Made by a program: the position numbers and the translations under genes. From positions 62,001 through 126,000 of the forward strand of contig JADGKB010000008.1 of the NCBI GenBank assembly GCA_027604185.1: a stretch of DNA of 64,000 bases, in the 5' to 3' direction. Every line of letters starts with the position of its first letter. Position 1 is the stretch's first letter. The stretch comes from Boothiomyces macroporosus (lineage: Eukaryota; Chytridiomycota; Chytridiomycetes; Rhizophydiales; Terramycetaceae). The notes beneath the pieces are model-generated. The model was not told the DNA's origin. It saw nothing but the letters and a program-made list of their open reading frames with translations, and made no database searches. This document shows, piece by piece, positions 9,930 to 21,553 of this stretch.

Positions 9930-10607
9930 ATGGAAACAATTGAACAATATAAGGCGAAATATCTGATGGTTCTAGAAGAGCAACTACATCTTCATAGACA
10001 GTTAAAGAGCCAAGAGATGGAAATTGCACACCTCAGGAATTTGGTATACCAGAAAGACAAGGACATTGAACAATTACTGCCTAAAACGAGACCTATTCCG
10101 AGATTCCCTACTCCTTCCAAAGATCCGTCTGACAGTGAAAGTGACTCCAAGTTTATTGGCTATACTCCAGAATCTGACAGAGAGAAACCAAAACGCAAAT
10201 CCTCTCTTAATGCTGCTAAGCCTAAATTTGACACTCTTGCAGATGGAAGTACCGTGCCTAGACAATGCGGAGACTGCTTTGCTACTCATACAAGTGGACA
10301 TTGGTGTTTGGATCAGTTTGTAAAGAATGGTCACATATGCCAGAAATGCTACCGTCGTAGAAAGAAGATGGCGGTTTCTGGAATAGAGTTCACTCCTTCC
10401 CATGAATGTTCTAATTGCAATGTCAGAAAATCCTCAATGTGGTTCAAGCATCCTAATCAGGCGGGCAAATATCTCTGCAGCGGCTGTAAAGATCAAATTA
10501 AAATCACTTGTAACATACTCTCGCCTAAAGAGCCGCAATCGCCAGTATCTACCTGCTCACACGAGTCTGTTCATAGAGGGTCAAGAATCAGTGACCTGCT
10601 ATCGTAA
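9930..10607 (+). CDS. Coiled-coil double GATA-like zinc-finger protein 1
   Basis: 225 residues without introns. Residues about 10-50 form a heptad-like coiled coil (YLMVLEEQLHLHRQL, LRNLVYQKDKDIEQLL). After a Ser/Pro-rich linker come two Cys4 fingers: CGDC-x20-CQKC followed by basic YRRRKK, and CSNC-x18-CSGC with SSMWFKHPN and YLC, which is GATA-like. It is probably a dimeric DNA-binding regulator. The next gene is a tandem paralogue with the same layout. The first finger is not a standard GATA finger, so DNA specificity is unknown. Confidence 0.75.
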   Translation: METIEQYKAKYLMVLEEQLHLHRQLKSQEMEIAHLRNLVYQKDKDIEQLLPKTRPIPRFPTPSKDPSDSESDSKFIGYTPESDREKPKRKSSLNAAKPKFDTLADGSTVPRQCGDCFATHTSGHWCLDQFVKNGHICQKCYRRRKKMAVSGIEFTPSHECSNCNVRKSSMWFKHPNQAGKYLCSGCKDQIKITCNILSPKEPQSPVSTCSHESVHRGSRISDLLS

Positions 10608-10826
10608 TTTATAATAAATCCTACTTCTTTTGTATTGGCTTATCTGCGTATGCGAATAGAAGTTGCCAAAGGCCTGTACAAACGTTTTCAAAGCTGGACC
10701 AAACTATTAGTAGGCGCAGTTCGCCTCTTGATGTAGCACAGGATGATCCACATTATGATAATCTCCTCCACTCATGGCCACTGAATTTTTGACTCACCCT
10801 GTACCCGCACCACCACGTATTGTCGG

Positions 10827-10833
10827 TATAAAA
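10827..10833 (+). promoter_or_regulatory. TATA box (TATAAAA)
   Basis: TATAAAA lies 81 bp before the ATG of the second GATA-like gene, a longer spacing than for other genes in the window. Confidence 0.45.
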
Positions 10834-10907
10834 TCGGCAGAACAGTTCCGAAGAAAGAAGAAGACCAATAAAAAGTCTAAACGATTTTCTACCTTCAAAC
10901 CGCCATC

Positions 10908-11489
10908 ATGAATAAACTCGAGTATTACAGGGAGCAGTACCTTTTTCTCTTGAAAGACCAAGAGAACCTAAAGAAGCGACTTGCGGATCAAGAGAATGAA
11001 CTGTCGCTGCTGCAGGAGTTGGTCTATCACCAGGATATCCAGATATCCAACCTGCAGAATAAAGCGTCAAAGTCGCCTGTCCAAAGGTTTGTTGCATATA
11101 AAGAATCACACAAAGAACGGCAGCCAACAAACAATTACAACATGCATGACACTCTAGCCGATGGAACAACTGTCCCACGCCAATGCGGTGATTGCTTCTC
11201 TACACGCACTTCTGGCAGGTGGTGTCTAGACTCTTTTGTAAAGAAGGGGCATATCTGTCAAAAGTGTTACCGAAGGAGAAGGAAATGCGCTGCTGCTGGA
11301 ATCAATTTTATCCCATCACACAATTGCAACCACTGTAAAACGACCAATTCTAGCATATGGACCAAACATCCGAACCAAGTAGGGCTGTACCTGTGTATAG
11401 ACTGTTCCGACAAACTGAGGATTACTTGCAACATTGTGCAAGGAGAGCCTCAATCGCCTGTGTCTACAACATCAAAAGAATCTGATTAA
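10908..11489 (+). CDS. Coiled-coil double GATA-like zinc-finger protein 2
   Basis: 193 residues, intronless, tandem paralogue of the previous gene. The coiled coil (YLFLLKDQENLKKRLADQ, LLQELVYHQDIQISNL) is followed by finger 1 CGDC...CQKC with YRRRRKC and finger 2 CNHC...CIDC with NSSIWTKHPNQVG-x-YLC. The linker between coil and fingers is shorter than in its partner. Both end in the motif PQSPVST. The leucine-rich coils suggest homo- or heterodimers of the two proteins. Its stop lies 17 bp from the stop of the convergent vinculin gene. Confidence 0.75.
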   Translation: MNKLEYYREQYLFLLKDQENLKKRLADQENELSLLQELVYHQDIQISNLQNKASKSPVQRFVAYKESHKERQPTNNYNMHDTLADGTTVPRQCGDCFSTRTSGRWCLDSFVKKGHICQKCYRRRRKCAAAGINFIPSHNCNHCKTTNSSIWTKHPNQVGLYLCIDCSDKLRITCNIVQGEPQSPVSTTSKESD

Positions 11490-11506
11490 TATATTACTAA
11501 AACGTT

Positions 11507-14283
11507 TTATTTGCCTTTTGCATAAATAACTTTACGGAAACGGACCAAGTCGCTTGGGCAGTCCTTTTTCAACCTTAAACTGCAACTAATTGCGTCTCGA
11601 AGAACCATCTTTACACTCTGCACCACGTTTTGACCGCAAGAGACCAGCTGTACTGCTTTATCAGTGTCTTTTGGTGATGAGGCTTTTACTGCAGCAATCA
11701 CTTTGAGTGTTTGTGCAAGTGTGACCAACCTAGCCAGAGTGTTCTGGATTTGAGTGCACAATCGCTTATCAGCACACCACATGATCAGCACCTTAACAGT
11801 TTCTTCAAGCTTATCCGTTTCCCTCATGATATCTTGAGCAGTTTGAATAAACGATCTTTTGGCTTGTGGATCATTGTGGTGTGAAAGCTTGTTGTGGTAT
11901 TCAGACAAGTCTAAAAACTTTTGCGCGATTTTGTTTACAATCAAAACAATGTCATTTTCTTGTTGTGCCCAGTGTGATGCCTCTACAACCAGCTCTTGGC
12001 CAGCTGCCTGACATTAAAGAGATTTACCTTGATTGGATTTTGCTGAGCTTCGGTCTCGCTTAATACTTTTGGTGCTTCTTCTTGTACAATCACTAATTCT
12101 TTGATTGCAGATGTTAGAGCACGGAGATGGTCATCCTGTTGGTTTTCTGCTTCTTTTATCAACTGCTGCTTTTGTTCGTCAGTCAGTTGGTTAGGATCGG
12201 CAACAGGTTCTGGCTCCGGTGGTTGAGGCTTTGCCTTTTCGTATAAAACAACTGCTGGTAGTTGCTGTGCGTCTTTGGAAATATTGTTGTATTCACGAAC
12301 AACGTTCCCAACTGACGAAAGGCCGGCTACAATTGATTTGACAATTTTGTTCAATTCCTCCTTTTCAACTTCGGATGAAGTGTCTAAATGCTGGAACAAA
12401 TCATTGGCTCTGGAAATTAATTGAGGTAAAGCTGGATTAGTAAAGATAACCTCCTTTGATAAACGCGATTTCGGTAGCTAGCGCTTGCTTATAAGTTTGA
12501 TCTTCGGTATTCTCCATTTCCTGCTCAGTAATTCGTAATAGTTGCATCGCTGAAAGCCCAGTCAAGTTCATTTCCTTGGATGCGTTTGGCAAGTCATTCT
12601 TTGCGATTGCATCCAACAATGATTTAGAGTGATGTGAAAATGCTACATCTATTGTTACGAAATAGTTTACGGCCGGCTTGAATCAACTGTGGAGCAGCAA
12701 ATACACCTTCCTGAGATACCAATGTCTTTGTCAAATCTTTAATAGTGTCAGCGTAGGAACCAATGGTCTTGGTTGCGTAATCTTTGGCCAAAGCATTTTC
12801 TGGATGGTTCTTGTACAAGTTTACTGCTGCAATCACTGCTGGTAAAGATTTTTGACACTTTTCAAATTGAGCATTGGCAATAGGTAAAGTTTGGTTTGTT
12901 GGATCAACAGTTTTTAATGCAGCAGAGACCAACACATCAAGTTTCTTTGCTTCATCACGAAATACCAAAGCTTTCTCTCCAAGCAGTTCTGGGTTTGTTT
13001 TATCAACTTGTTCTTGCATCTGACCAATAACAGTTGAAAGGTTGGAAGGGTCTGAAAGATTGCCAAGAGTAGTAATCATTTCAGATATAACACCGTTGAT
13101 CGCATTAGATTCAAGAATATCCCCACTCTTGTCAATGGCTGCAATCAAAGAGCTTGAATCTTGGTCTAGCTGTTTTTCATCAAACAACGCATGCTGTTCT
13201 TCCAATAACCCTTTGAACGTATCTACATTTTTACCCGTAGCTTCGTTAATGCTCTTTGCTACATTGTGTACCTCTTCCTTGGCAATGTGCTCGAGAATTT
13301 CTAGTTTAATTGCCATTTACCATTTGCCTTGTCATTTCTTTTCAAAGCTTCGCTCATAAATTCTTTACATAGTTGGTCAGTATCAGCGCTAGATTTCTTC
13401 CACTGTTCGCTCAAAGGCTCACCCAACAATTTTGCTTTAATTTCAGCATACCTACATTAGTTGGATGTACTTGTTGCTCTTTTCCTCTGAACCTTGTTTT
13501 TTAGCATACTCATCATAATCCTTGCAAGTGACAATTTCATCAATCCTGATTGTATTGTTTTCAATATTTTTTCTTGAGATGGTCAAGATTTCTTTGGCGT
13601 CCCGTGCATCTGGCCATGTCAAGAACAATTTGCAAGCTTGAATGTAAGGACCGCTTTCGTTCTTTATATTCTCTATAGCATCTTTCAGATCAAGAGCAAG
13701 CTGGTCAGAAACGATATCCCCAACGCGCTTTGAACATAGCTGGCAAGTAGTGAATATTGATTGGGAAATTCGCTTGATATTTTGAATATATTGCGCTTGG
13801 TTGTTTAAATCTCCATTAAAATTCTCTAATCCCAAAAGCAGGTTTCTCAGTAATGAGGTCTGTTGTAATATTTTCAAACTGGATTAAAACAAAATACATT
13901 TCAGAGTCATCGAATACATCCAATATACGTGTAGTTCCCTCCAATATCCCTTTGACAGCTTCCAGCAAATCTTGTCTCCCTTTTGATGAAAATGGATCCC
14001 GAGCCAATAAACTGGTTGATGATACTAGTAAATTCGAAGCATCAGAAACTTGCTGACAGGCCAAAGGCATCAATTCCTTCAAAGTCAAATCAGCAGTTGG
14101 CTGGTTGGTAATCTTTTTCGCAACAACAATTAAGTTCTGGATTTGCGATTCTACTGCTTTTGATAACTGCGAGAGGTCCGGTGTAGGGGTTGAATTGATA
14201 TCGGAATCGGAAATTATAATGATTAGGGCAGATACGGCGTCTGCTAGTGGCGAGAGAACCTGTTTTGAAGTTTTCGTATGCAT
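11507..14283 (-). CDS. vcl: Vinculin-family actin-adhesion protein
   Basis: Seven exons encode 887 aa, close to animal vinculin (about 1060). The N-terminal D1 head (SPLADAVSAL, TPDLSQLSKAVESQIQNLIVVAKK, ARDPFSSKGRQDLLEAVKGILEGT) and the tail (ADKRLCTQIQNTLARL, then CGQNVVQSVKMVLRDA) match vinculin throughout. The Pro-rich linker PQPPEPEP sits before the tail as in animals. Vinculin links talin or catenin-like partners to F-actin. Introns: 13879..13897, 13452..13470, 13301..13320, 12643..12658, 12432..12450 and 12008..12027. The fourth is only 16 nt and could instead be a frameshift. No known adhesion partner is encoded nearby. Confidence 0.88.
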
Positions 14284-14402
14284 TCCGATTTACGCGAAAC
14301 TTTTTAATTGTGGGTTTACGCCATTTGTTTCTGCGAGGATATCCAAAGCCGCGATATGAAGCGAACCAAGAGAAATGTTTGAATGGTGATTAATGAGATG
14401 CT

Positions 14403-15728
14403 TTATTTTATATTCTTTTTCAAATCCTTGAAAAACTTGACAAACGTTCCTTCCTTTTCATCCTTCTTTTCCTCTTCCTTTTCAGCTGGTTTTTCAGCTG
14501 GCTTCTGAGCTTGTTTTTGTGGAGGCTTCTCTACCGGTTTTTCTGTTTTCTTTTTGTCTCCAAATGCCTCCATCAACAACTCTTTTTGTTTAGAGGTTAA
14601 GCTGGTTGGAAGCTTCACTTTGAGCGTAACTATTTGATCTCCCTTTCCTCTTTGGTTGACATTCGCGATACCGCGCTGTCGAAGTATTTTGCGGTCTCCA
14701 GGTTGGCTTCCTTGAGGGATATTTAATTCAACGTCTCCATCGATAGTTGGGATATTAATCTTTCCGCCTAGAATAGCAGTAGTCAATGGAACGTCAACAT
14801 CAAGTAAAATATTCGCACCATCTCTTTTGAATTGTGGATGTCTAGACACATTGATTTGAATCAACAAGTCACCAGGTCTTCCATTTCCTTCGATTGGTTC
14901 ATCACCCTGTCCTTGTAGCCTGACTCTCATGCCATCATCAATACCTAAATTATTTCACGCTAACCTGCAGGAATATTCACAGTGATATCTTTACGTTCTC
15001 TTACTTTGCCCTGTCCTTGGCAAGTATTACATTCATTTCCTATCGTTAATAATTAGTACCTCTGGCAATGGTCTTTCCTTTACCACCACAGGCAGGACAA
15101 GAAGTAGCCATTTGGAACCCCCCTCTATTAAAGATAACTTGTCCCGCACCACCGCATTGAACACATGTAGTTGGCTGTTTGCCCTTCTTTGCTCCACTGC
15201 CTCCGCAAGGAGTGCAAGTAACAATCTTTTGATACGATAACCCCTTTTGCGCACCATGGCAAGCTTCCATAAACGTAACATTCATTCTCTGCATAATATC
15301 TTCCCCGATATTATCCATTTGCCCTCCAAATCCTCTGAAACTTGAAAATATATCATGGAAAGGGTTACCACCGCCAAATCCGAACGGATTACCTCCTTGG
15401 AACGGATTCCCTTGGAAAGGATTTTGTCCATCTTGGTGTCCAAATTGGTCATAGTCCTGTCTCTTTTGTTCATCAGAAAGTATTTCATAGGCGGATTGAA
15501 TTTCAATGAATTTCTCTTTGGCTTTTGGATCCTTGTTGGTATCAGGATGATATTCCTTTGCGAGCTGGCATTAAATAACATTACCTGATAATATTTCTTT
15601 TTTATTTCATTCTGTGAAGCTTGTTTTCCAACCCCGAGTACCTGGTAAGGGTCCTTTTTGAAATAATTAATGGCTGAGGAATGAAAAGATTTTGTAATTC
15701 GTTTGGTTCCACTTTTGAGTATATTCAT
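14403..15728 (-). CDS. mdj1: Mitochondrial DnaJ/Hsp40 co-chaperone (Mdj1)
   Basis: Four exons encode 421 aa of a type I J-protein. A basic Ser-rich presequence ([18 protein letters not shown]) predicts mitochondrial import. The J domain follows with HPD in YHPDTNKD, then a Gly/Phe-rich region, four zinc-centre repeats ([32 protein letters not shown]) and the client-binding C-terminal domain. It stimulates mitochondrial Hsp70. Introns are all exactly 20 nt: 15565..15584, 15040..15059 and 14945..14964. The C-terminus carries a Lys/Glu/Pro-rich tail. It is divergent from SLM3 with 44 bp between start codons. Confidence 0.93.
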
Positions 15729-15772
15729 TTTTTTTAAAATTTTTTAACAGAAGGTTAAAGAAAAATCACCCG
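15729..15772. promoter_or_regulatory. 44-bp bidirectional promoter of MDJ1 and SLM3
   Basis: Only 44 bp separate the start codons of two divergent genes whose products both work in mitochondria. The spacer is T/A-rich (TTTTTTTAAAATTTTTTAAC) with no classical TATA. Core promoter elements probably extend into both coding regions. Confidence 0.6.
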
Positions 15773-16877
15773 ATGCGATTTGGAAAACAATTTTACAGAC
15801 TCCACTCTACCAATAGAGTAGTGGTGGGATTGTCTGGCGGAGTGGATTCTACTGTGTCTGCGTTGCTCCTAAAAGCAAAGGTAATAATGAATTAACCAGG
15901 GATATGACGTGCATGGAGTGTATATGAAGAATTGGGATCATAAATACGAAACTGGAAACTGCCAGGATGAATACCCAGAAATAGAGAAGATTGCAAACCG
16001 CATTGGAATTCCAATTACCAAATTTGACTTTACTAAAGAGTATTGGACATTTGTATTTGACCCGTTCTTGCAGGAACTGATGCAAAAGAATACGCCTAAT
16101 CCAGATATATCTTGTAACCAGTATATCAAGTTTGGATTGTTTTATGAAAGGGCTGTCAAAGAGTTGAACGCGGATTACATTGCATTTGGACACTATGCTT
16201 CTATCAAACGAATAAACGGCAAACCATACCTGGCAAAGGCTTTGGATAAGAACAAGGACCAAACTTATTATCTCAGCCACATCAAGTCGTCAGTGCTAGA
16301 AAAGACTATATTTCCAGTGGGAGAAATGCTGAAATCAGATGTCAAGTTATATGCCAAGAATAATGGCCTAGAAGACGTCGCATTGAAAAAAGAAAGCATG
16401 GGGATATGCTTTATAGGAAAGCGAAATTTCAACAAATTCATAATGGACTATATTCCTACCAAACAGGGGAATTTTGTGACCAAAGATGGTGACATTATAG
16501 GAACTTTTCAAGACTTGTCTTTGTATACTGTTGGTCAAGGAGCAAGGATACCGTCCTCAAAGAAATGGTTTGTTGGAAAAAAAGACATTGACAGAAACGA
16601 GATTATCGTTGTAGAACGCGGGGATGAAATGCTAAAGACAGTAAGAATCCAATGCAGCATATGGTGGATTAACAAAGCTGTTGTTGGAGAGTACTATGTA
16701 AAATATAGATATAGAATGGACCATATAAAGGCAAAGATATCTCTTTTTGATGGTTACATGGAAATACAATTCAGAGAACCCCAGGAAGGCGTTGCTGTTG
16801 GGCAAAGTGTGGCTATTTACGATGATGTTATTTGCTATGGTGGTGGAATCATTAAAAAGGTATTTCAAGTTGAGTGA
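15773..16877 (+). CDS. slm3: Mitochondrial tRNA 2-thiouridylase (MnmA/Mtu1/Slm3)
   Basis: Two exons encode 361 aa. The enzyme thiolates U34 of mitochondrial tRNAs for Lys, Glu and Gln. Seen are the ATP-binding PP-loop GLSGGVDS near residue 20, the first catalytic Cys in NPDISCNQYIKF and the persulfide Cys in SMGICFIGKRNF, and the C-terminal barrel. The intron at 15881..15899 (19 nt) joins LKAKG to YDVHG. The ATG at 15773 is the first in frame and opens a short basic leader suitable for mitochondrial import. Confidence 0.93.
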
Positions 16878-17073
16878 ATTTTTGTACGACTCAATGTTGA
16901 TTGACCGCAAGCAAAAATACTCCGCAACTGATATCGTAGATAATAGAGTGTAAATATCTGGTAAATATACCCGCATTTGCTTTAGTATTACTAGCGTCAA
17001 TGTCATTTCACTATTTTCCTTTCCTATAATTTTACATTGATTTTGAAATCAGATCCCTTTAAAAACGGTGACC

Positions 17074-19306
17074 ATGCTTCAAGTCTCCAAAAAAAATATG
17101 AACCAAGAAGTAGAATCTCTAGATACCCAAGAGAAACTAGACCAACTTACCGAAATTGCTTCCGAGCTATCCTCAGTCGCTAAAGAACTCGACACTTACT
17201 CTTCATCTGCCCCAGAAATCCAACTCGCAGCAGTTGAAGTAAGCGAAATCGCAAGCGAGTTATCACCAGATTTCGTAGATGAATCAATTGAATTGCAAAA
17301 AGTAGCAACGGAATTAATCAGTGTTGCACAAGATAGCCTAGAAATCGGGCAAATTGTTGGGGAAATTAACGACATTGTAACTGAATTGGACAATATCAAG
17401 AGTAATATTTATTAATTTAGGCGAACAAGTTGTTGTTGAAGAAACTTATCTCCAAGCAACGCAAGAAATCGAAGCTTTTGAAAATCTAAAAGCTCGCGAA
17501 TTGGGTTCAGCTCAAGTTGTTGAATCTGCCCAAGTTGCGGTTATCGAAAAAGTTGAAGTTGCTGATGAATTGGTAGAAACTAGAGATGTAGCCGTTGAAG
17601 CTACTCTGGTAGTTCCTGAACAAGAAGCTGAAGCTGCGGTATCTAAAGTTCAAGTTACTGAAGAAACTGTAGTTGAAGTTGTTACCAGACAGGTTGAACA
17701 AATTGTAGAAGAAACCGAAAAAGAGGCCGTTGTAGAAGAAACTCAAGTTGTTGAATCTAGTGAAGTAGTAAAAGTCGATGAAGCTACTGAAGTTGCAGCT
17801 GTCGTACATCCTGAAGTTGCAGCTGTCGTACATCCTGAAGTTGCAGCTGTTGAAGAACACGCTGTTGAATCTACTGTAGTTGAAGTGGTTGCAGAAGTAC
17901 CAGTTGTTGAAGCTGCTGTAGATGCTGAAGAAGTTGCAGCCGTTGAACAAGTCGAACTTGTGAATGAAGTTGAAGAAATTGCAGTTGTAACAGAGGCAGT
18001 TGCTGAAATTACGCAAGTTGCAGAAGAAACTGTTGTTGAAGAAATTAGTGAACAAACTGAAACTGTTGTTGAAGAAATTGGTGAACAAACTGAAACCGTT
18101 GTTGAAGAGATCAGTGAAGAACAAAAAGTAGTAGATGAAGTGCGAACTAGTGAATCAATTGCAATTACTGAAGAAGCTTTAGTGGTAGATGCAGTTGTTG
18201 AAACTACACATGTAGAAGAAGTTGTCGCAGAAGAGCCTGTTGTTGAAGAACAAGTCACTGAGGAAACCACTGCCGATGAATCACAAGCCATTGAAGAAAT
18301 TGCAGTTACTGAGAAAGTACAAACATCAATCGTAGAAGCTGCAGTGATTAAAGAAGTTGAACAGTCTCAATCTACTGAACTTGTACAAGATGCAGTACCT
18401 GAAGAAGCACAAACTGAAGTCGTCGTTGCCGAACAAGTACAATCGTTAGAAGAAGCACAAACTGAAGTTGCAGCCGCTGAACAACCTCGTGCAATTGAAG
18501 CAGTTGAAGTTCAAGAAGCTGTGGCTATTGAAGAAACAAAAGTCATTGAACAAGTACAAGTCTCTGAAGAAACTGAAACCGTAGAGCAAGTTCAAAGTGA
18601 AGTAATCGACAAGTTTGTTGAAGTTGCAGAAGAAAAACAAGCTACTGAAGAAAGTTCTATAGTCGAGAATGTAGAACGAGCTGCTGAACAAGTCGCAATA
18701 GTAAAAGAAAATCTTGAAGTTATCCAAGAAACTACAGTTCTTGAAGAGGTGCAACCATTGGAAGAAACGGCTGTTGCTGAAGAAGCAGAACACTATGCCA
18801 CTGAAGAAACCCAATCTATTGAAGTGGTTGCCACCAAAGAAGCTCAAACCATCCAAGCAGTTGAAGTTGAAATCAGAGAAGAATCCCCAGCTGAACAAGT
18901 TGAAGTTGCAAAGGAAATCCAAATTTCGTCGACTGAAACTGTAATTATCTCTGAAGTTTCAGAAGAGGATCAAACCACTGAAACCGTAAAAGAAGTTTAT
19001 GTATCAGAAGTTGCAGATAACAATGCTGAAACAGCTCAAATTACAGAGGATCAATTACAAGAAACTCAAATTGTTGAAGAAAAAGTTGAAGTTGAGCAAA
19101 CCGTAGTTGAAGACCAACAAGTCGAAATCGTCCTAGCAAAAGAAATTGTCCAAGAATCTCAATCTGTTACTGAGATCGCCAAACCTGAAGCAGCTGTTCT
19201 ACTAAACACCTCATCCACCTTAGATATCATAGAAGAAGTACACGCTGTCCAAGAAGAAAAACCACAAGCTCCACCTTCTTCGTATAGAAGATGCCTCATT
19301 CTTTAG
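17074..19306 (+). CDS. Acidic Glu/Val-rich repeat protein with C-terminal CaaX box
   Basis: Two exons give 737 aa, joined by the 19-nt intron 17402..17420. After a helical N-terminus of about 110 residues the protein is almost wholly degenerate repeats such as VVEE, EVAAVVHP, ETVVEEISEQT and EEAQTEV. A 24-bp unit is repeated exactly near 17803..17850 and a 33-bp unit near 18030..18110. The last four residues are CLIL, a CaaX box whose Leu favours geranylgeranylation. It probably forms an extended acidic polymer tethered to a membrane by its C-terminus. No homologous family is recognised. Large ORFs on the minus strand are mirrors of the codon repeats. Confidence 0.8.
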
Positions 19307-19723
19307 TTTCATTATTAAACCATTTTCTCATTTTTTGAGTTTCATTTTATTGTTGGTATCCATGTGACAGTTTATATGGTACAAGCTGAAATACCCAGCC
19401 AGGATGTAGTATTTGGTCAGTCAAATTCTCTAGTCGCGGTATTGGCACCGTATGCAGCCTAATAATTGTACTGATTAGAACATCATCTCCTCTCGTAAAA
19501 TCACGCAATTTTCACCTCATAAGAGAAAAGTAGATTTGAGGATGGAAAAACGAGACGAAATAGTAAACAAAGAATGAAAAACGAATTCAAGAGAGTCGAT
19601 TATTTCAAAGATCGTCTCCCGATCTAGTATAAAAAAACCTTGAATTTTTCCCGCTTTTGCTTGTACTCTTTTTTGCCAAAGAAATATCGTGTGGCTGCAA
19701 CGTAAGGCAAATCAAGCACTGAA
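19307..19723. other. Intergenic region upstream of MET3
   Basis: Contains the 3' trailer of the acidic protein and the promoter of MET3. No ORF with support. The TATA box of MET3 is at its right end. Confidence 0.5.
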
Positions 19724-19730
19724 TATAAAA
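19724..19730 (+). promoter_or_regulatory. TATA box (TATAAAA) of MET3
   Basis: TATAAAA begins 34 bp before the ATG at 19758, so the transcript leader should be only a few nucleotides. Confidence 0.6.
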
Positions 19731-19757
19731 AGCTACAAATATCCCATCCATAAAAAC

Positions 19758-21422
19758 ATGTCCAACCAACCACACGGAGGAGAACTAAAAGATTTGATCC
19801 AACGAGATGCTCCAAGGAAAGAAGAATTCATTGCCCTGGCTGCTGAATTGCCTTCATTGACTCTCAACGAAAGACAGGTGTGCGATTTGGAGCTTATTCT
19901 GAATGGTGGATTTTCTCCACTTGAAGGCTTCATGAACCAACAAGACTATGAAGGAGTACTGTTCAATCTAAGGCTGCAAAACGGATTGCTATGGTCAATG
20001 CCAATTACTTTGGATGTTAATCAACAGCAGATTGAAGATTTGGGGCTTGCTCCTGGCAAGAAGATTACTCTTCGCAACCCTCAAGATGACGAAGCACTGG
20101 CAATCTTGACTGTTCAAGATGTTTACAAGCCAAACAAATCACTTGAAGCAGAAAAGGTCTTTGGTAAAGATGACTCTGCCCATCCTGCCGTTGCATATTT
20201 ACACAATGTTGCCAAAGAGTTTTATGTTGGAGGATCTTTGGAAGCCATTAGTCTACCTGCACACTACGACTACACAGAGTTTCGTTTCACTCCTGTTGAG
20301 CTTCGCCAGAAATTCAACAAGCTTGATATGTCCAGAGTTGTAGCTTTCCAAACCAGAAACCCTATGCATCGAGCCCACCGTGAACTTACCGTTAGAGCTG
20401 CTCGTGAAAACAAGTGCCATGTTCTCATTCACCCAGTAGTTGGTATGACTAAGCCTGGTGATGTCGATCATTTCACCCGGGTTAGAGTCTACAAGACTAT
20501 TTTGCAAAAGTATCCAGAAGGCATGGCTATCTTGTCCCTTTTGCCACTAGCCATGCGTATGGGTGGTCCTAGAGAAGCCCTTTGGCATTCGATTATTAGA
20601 AAGAACTTTGGTTGCACTCATTTCATTATCGGAAGAGATCATGCTGGGCCTGGAAAAGATTCTAATGGAAAAGACTTTTACGGACCGTATGATGCGCAAG
20701 ACTTGGTCAACAAATACATTGACGAACTTGAAATTACCGTTGTTCCATTCAAGATGGTTTCGTACATTCCAGACACTGACGAATATGTCCCGGCTGATCA
20801 AGTGCCAGAAGGTGTTCAGACTTTAAATATTTCTGGAACTGAACTGCGTAGAAGACTAAAGACTGGTGGCCATATTCCAGACTGGTTCACATATCCTGAA
20901 GTACAGGCGATTTTAAGATCAGTTTATCCTGCCAGAACCAAGCAAGGGTTTGCAGTGTTATTTGTTGGACACTACAGTCAGGCGCTTTCCACCTTGGCCA
21001 ATGCTCTTGACTCTGTGTTGAATCAAGGAGGTCAACGCCCAACTACACTATTGCTTCCAAACGAAAAACAATCATCCGCCTCTGATCAAGATGTATCTAC
21101 ATTTTCCTTTGTTGCTGGCGAAGTTGCAAAGAATGGTGGTGCAGTGATTGCTGCTCCATTAATTTCCAAGCAATCTCAGCAAAACAAGTTTGTTTCTACA
21201 GTTTCAAAGAATGGCGGTGGTGTCATTCTGGTGCATGTTGCCACCCCATTAGAGTTTGTAAAAGCAATTGACAGAACTGGACATTATACCAAAGGCTCAA
21301 GTGACTTTGAAGCACCATCAAACCCTACTTTAGTGGTTGATCTTGCAACCCAGTCTATTGGACAGGTGGTCCATGAAGTTGTTCTTGAATTGGAAAAAGA
21401 AGGATATGTCGGTTCACGTTAA
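19758..21422 (+). CDS. met3: ATP sulfurylase (sulfate adenylyltransferase)
   Basis: 554 aa, no intron. Converts sulfate and ATP to adenosine 5'-phosphosulfate in sulfate assimilation. The catalytic domain shows [13 protein letters not shown] (the HxxH motif), GRDHAGPG and the [10 protein letters not shown] motif. The C-terminal about 170 residues are the APS-kinase-like domain of fungal enzymes; its P-loop is degenerate ([13 protein letters not shown]), as expected of an allosteric PAPS-binding domain. An upstream in-frame start at 19689 lies beyond the TATA box, so the ATG at 19758 ([13 protein letters not shown]) is preferred. Confidence 0.96.
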   Translation: MSNQPHGGELKDLIQRDAPRKEEFIALAAELPSLTLNERQVCDLELILNGGFSPLEGFMNQQDYEGVLFNLRLQNGLLWSMPITLDVNQQQIEDLGLAPGKKITLRNPQDDEALAILTVQDVYKPNKSLEAEKVFGKDDSAHPAVAYLHNVAKEFYVGGSLEAISLPAHYDYTEFRFTPVELRQKFNKLDMSRVVAFQTRNPMHRAHRELTVRAARENKCHVLIHPVVGMTKPGDVDHFTRVRVYKTILQKYPEGMAILSLLPLAMRMGGPREALWHSIIRKNFGCTHFIIGRDHAGPGKDSNGKDFYGPYDAQDLVNKYIDELEITVVPFKMVSYIPDTDEYVPADQVPEGVQTLNISGTELRRRLKTGGHIPDWFTYPEVQAILRSVYPARTKQGFAVLFVGHYSQALSTLANALDSVLNQGGQRPTTLLLPNEKQSSASDQDVSTFSFVAGEVAKNGGAVIAAPLISKQSQQNKFVSTVSKNGGGVILVHVATPLEFVKAIDRTGHYTKGSSDFEAPSNPTLVVDLATQSIGQVVHEVVLELEKEGYVGSR

Positions 21423-21553
21423 TAAATTGTTATTTATAAATTTCAAATTAATACTTCATGAGCAGTATATCTATTTCATTCTCGAGAGCCTGACTTCAAC
21501 GATCTTGCTGGAGCTACTTTCTGGCCACTGCTATTGCTAATTTAAATAACAAT

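Noticed and set aside
17507..18922. Long minus-strand ORFs opposite the acidic repeat protein
   Set aside because: They are Ser/Thr- or Phe/Asn-rich mirrors of the GAA/GTT codon repeats and have no independent support.
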